The notes beneath the pieces are model-generated. The model did not search any database and was not told the DNA's origin. It worked only from the letters and a program-made list of their open reading frames with translations. A program made the position numbers and the translations under genes. 64,000 nucleotides of DNA from Gracilaria domingensis (lineage: Eukaryota > Rhodophyta > Florideophyceae > Gracilariales > Gracilariaceae): NCBI GenBank assembly GCA_022539475.1, contig VCMS01000042.1, positions 275,561-339,560 of the forward strand. The letters are read 5' to 3'. Each line of letters opens with the position of its first letter. Positions within the stretch are counted from its first letter, which is position 1. Positions 63,266 to 64,000 of the stretch are shown in pieces.

Positions 63266-64000
63266 TTACCACGCGGCGCAGCCGAGGCGGTTGCGCCGCA
63301 CGCTGTCGCTGACGGCGGCGTACAAGTGGTCGTCGCGTAAAAAGCTGTCAAAGCCGTGGCGCGCGTAGTCGAACGGCACCGCGCGCTCGCCCGCCAGCAG
63401 CTCCGCCTCGTGCAGCGGCAGCAGCATGAGCGCGCGCCCCACGTGGCGCACCACCTGCATGGACAGCCCCGAGAGGCTGCCGACGAAAAAGTCGCAGCCC
63501 AGCATCACGCGCACCGCCTCCAGCGTGTCGGACGCGATGTGCGTCTCCACGCGCACGTCGCGCCGCCCGCGCCAGCGCCGGTGGCGCGCAAACAGCCGCC
63601 GCCAGTGGCCGGCGCCGCGCACGGCGCCGCGCTCGTCCACGTACAGCGGCCGCATCGTGGCGGCGTCGTGGTTGTCCTTGACGCGCGCGCCGCGCGCCGC
63701 CACCACGCCCTCCGAGAACACGTGCACGCTGAGCGGCGCGCGCGCGCGCAGCACGTCGTCCAGCGCCATGCGCACGCGCCCGGCCACGTCCACAAAGGTG
63801 GCGTCCGGCAGCAGCACGCGCTGCGTGTAGTTGAAGAAGTCGCCGCGCCGCACGTGCAGCGCGATGTGCACGCGCGCCGCGTCGCGCAGCGCCGCCGGCG
63901 GCGGCCGCGCGCGCGCGCGCGCCCAGTACTTGTGCGCAAACCAGTCGCGCGTGCGGCTGAAGTTGGTGTACAGGTAGTCGCGGAAGCAGCGCTTGGGGCG
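63266..64000 (-). CDS. Glycosyltransferase, fucosyltransferase-like, C-terminal part
   Basis: The frame is open from the right edge of the window to the stop at 63266; the N-terminus lies outside. Near the edge it reads KRCFRDYLYTNFSRTRDWF, then the motif HVRRGDFF, matching the H-x-R-R-G-D loop that binds the GDP-sugar in fucosyltransferase families (GT11, GT23 and relatives). Further on, VHVFSEG and CDFFVGSLSGLSMQVVRHVG resemble the late acceptor or nucleotide-sugar motifs of the same fold. Such enzymes act in the Golgi on glycans or wall polysaccharides. Exact family and sugar are uncertain. Codon use is as GC-rich as in the synthetase gene. The two genes either side of 63221-63266 converge with only about 45 bases between stops. 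Confidence 0.6.
   Translation of the reverse strand, partial: RPKRCFRDYLYTNFSRTRDWFAHKYWARARARPPPAALRDAARVHIALHVRRGDFFNYTQRVLLPDATFVDVAGRVRMALDDVLRARAPLSVHVFSEGVVAARGARVKDNHDAATMRPLYVDERGAVRGAGHWRRLFARHRRWRGRRDVRVETHIASDTLEAVRVMLGCDFFVGSLSGLSMQVVRHVGRALMLLPLHEAELLAGERAVPFDYARHGFDSFLRDDHLYAAVSDSVRRNRLGCAAW

Noticed and set aside
62157-63351. Several minus-strand Gly/Ser- and Arg-rich frames over the CTGCCG repeat
   Set aside because: They are products of repeat translation in other frames and lack a sensible start or similarity.
1-64000. tRNA and rRNA genes
   Set aside because: No stretch folds into a cloverleaf with the expected conserved arms. The tRNA-like words at 6754 and 39026 are primer-binding sites next to LTRs.

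Overview
This is eukaryotic nuclear DNA. It is TE-rich, its genes lack visible introns, and two compositions sit side by side: an AT-richer, repeat-laden stretch (about 1-59.7 kb) and a very GC-rich gene stretch (59.8-64 kb). Intron-poor genes, chromodomain Ty3/gypsy elements and a Copia element with roughly 98-bp LTRs fit a red alga (florideophyte seaweed type) best. That assignment is inference.

Layout. 1-7.2 kb: old Ty3/gypsy chromovirus fossil, minus strand. 7.6-9.3 kb: second, more decayed gypsy-like fossil, plus strand. 9.9-14.05 kb: piggyBac transposon broken by two related gypsy-type LTRs, with its right end at a TTAA. 14.1-19.5 kb: PIF/Harbinger-type non-autonomous element with TTA duplications, carrying GC-rich captured DNA and itself invaded by a Copia element. 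22.85-24.14 kb: intact PIF/Harbinger transposase. 25.0-25.7 kb: unknown membrane protein gene.

26.5-59.5 kb is a local gene-family cluster. Three unrelated unknown families recur: A (membrane protein, minus strand), B (secreted Cys-rich protein, divergent from A) and C (protein with a CCHC zinc knuckle, downstream of B). Copies are A1-B1-C1, B2-(A remnant)-C2, a B3 remnant, and A2-B4-C3, mixing intact genes with pseudogenes. A1 is split by a very young gypsy element (28137-39907; LTRs almost identical, GTAAA duplication, antisense extra ORF). The uninterrupted paralogue A2 shows the empty site.

Between A2 and B4 lies the most unusual object: a 5.7-kb element (51412-57119) with about 365-bp terminal inverted repeats. 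It encodes one 1346-residue protein that appears to combine a DDE/D-like transposase, an embedded PD-(D/E)XK nuclease and a C-terminal zinc finger. Its left interior holds a captured GC-rich host fragment and a piece of the surrounding gene cluster. I do not recognise this architecture.

59.8-64 kb: long-chain acyl-CoA synthetase, a Pro/Leu-rich repeat protein, and the C-terminal part of a glycosyltransferase.
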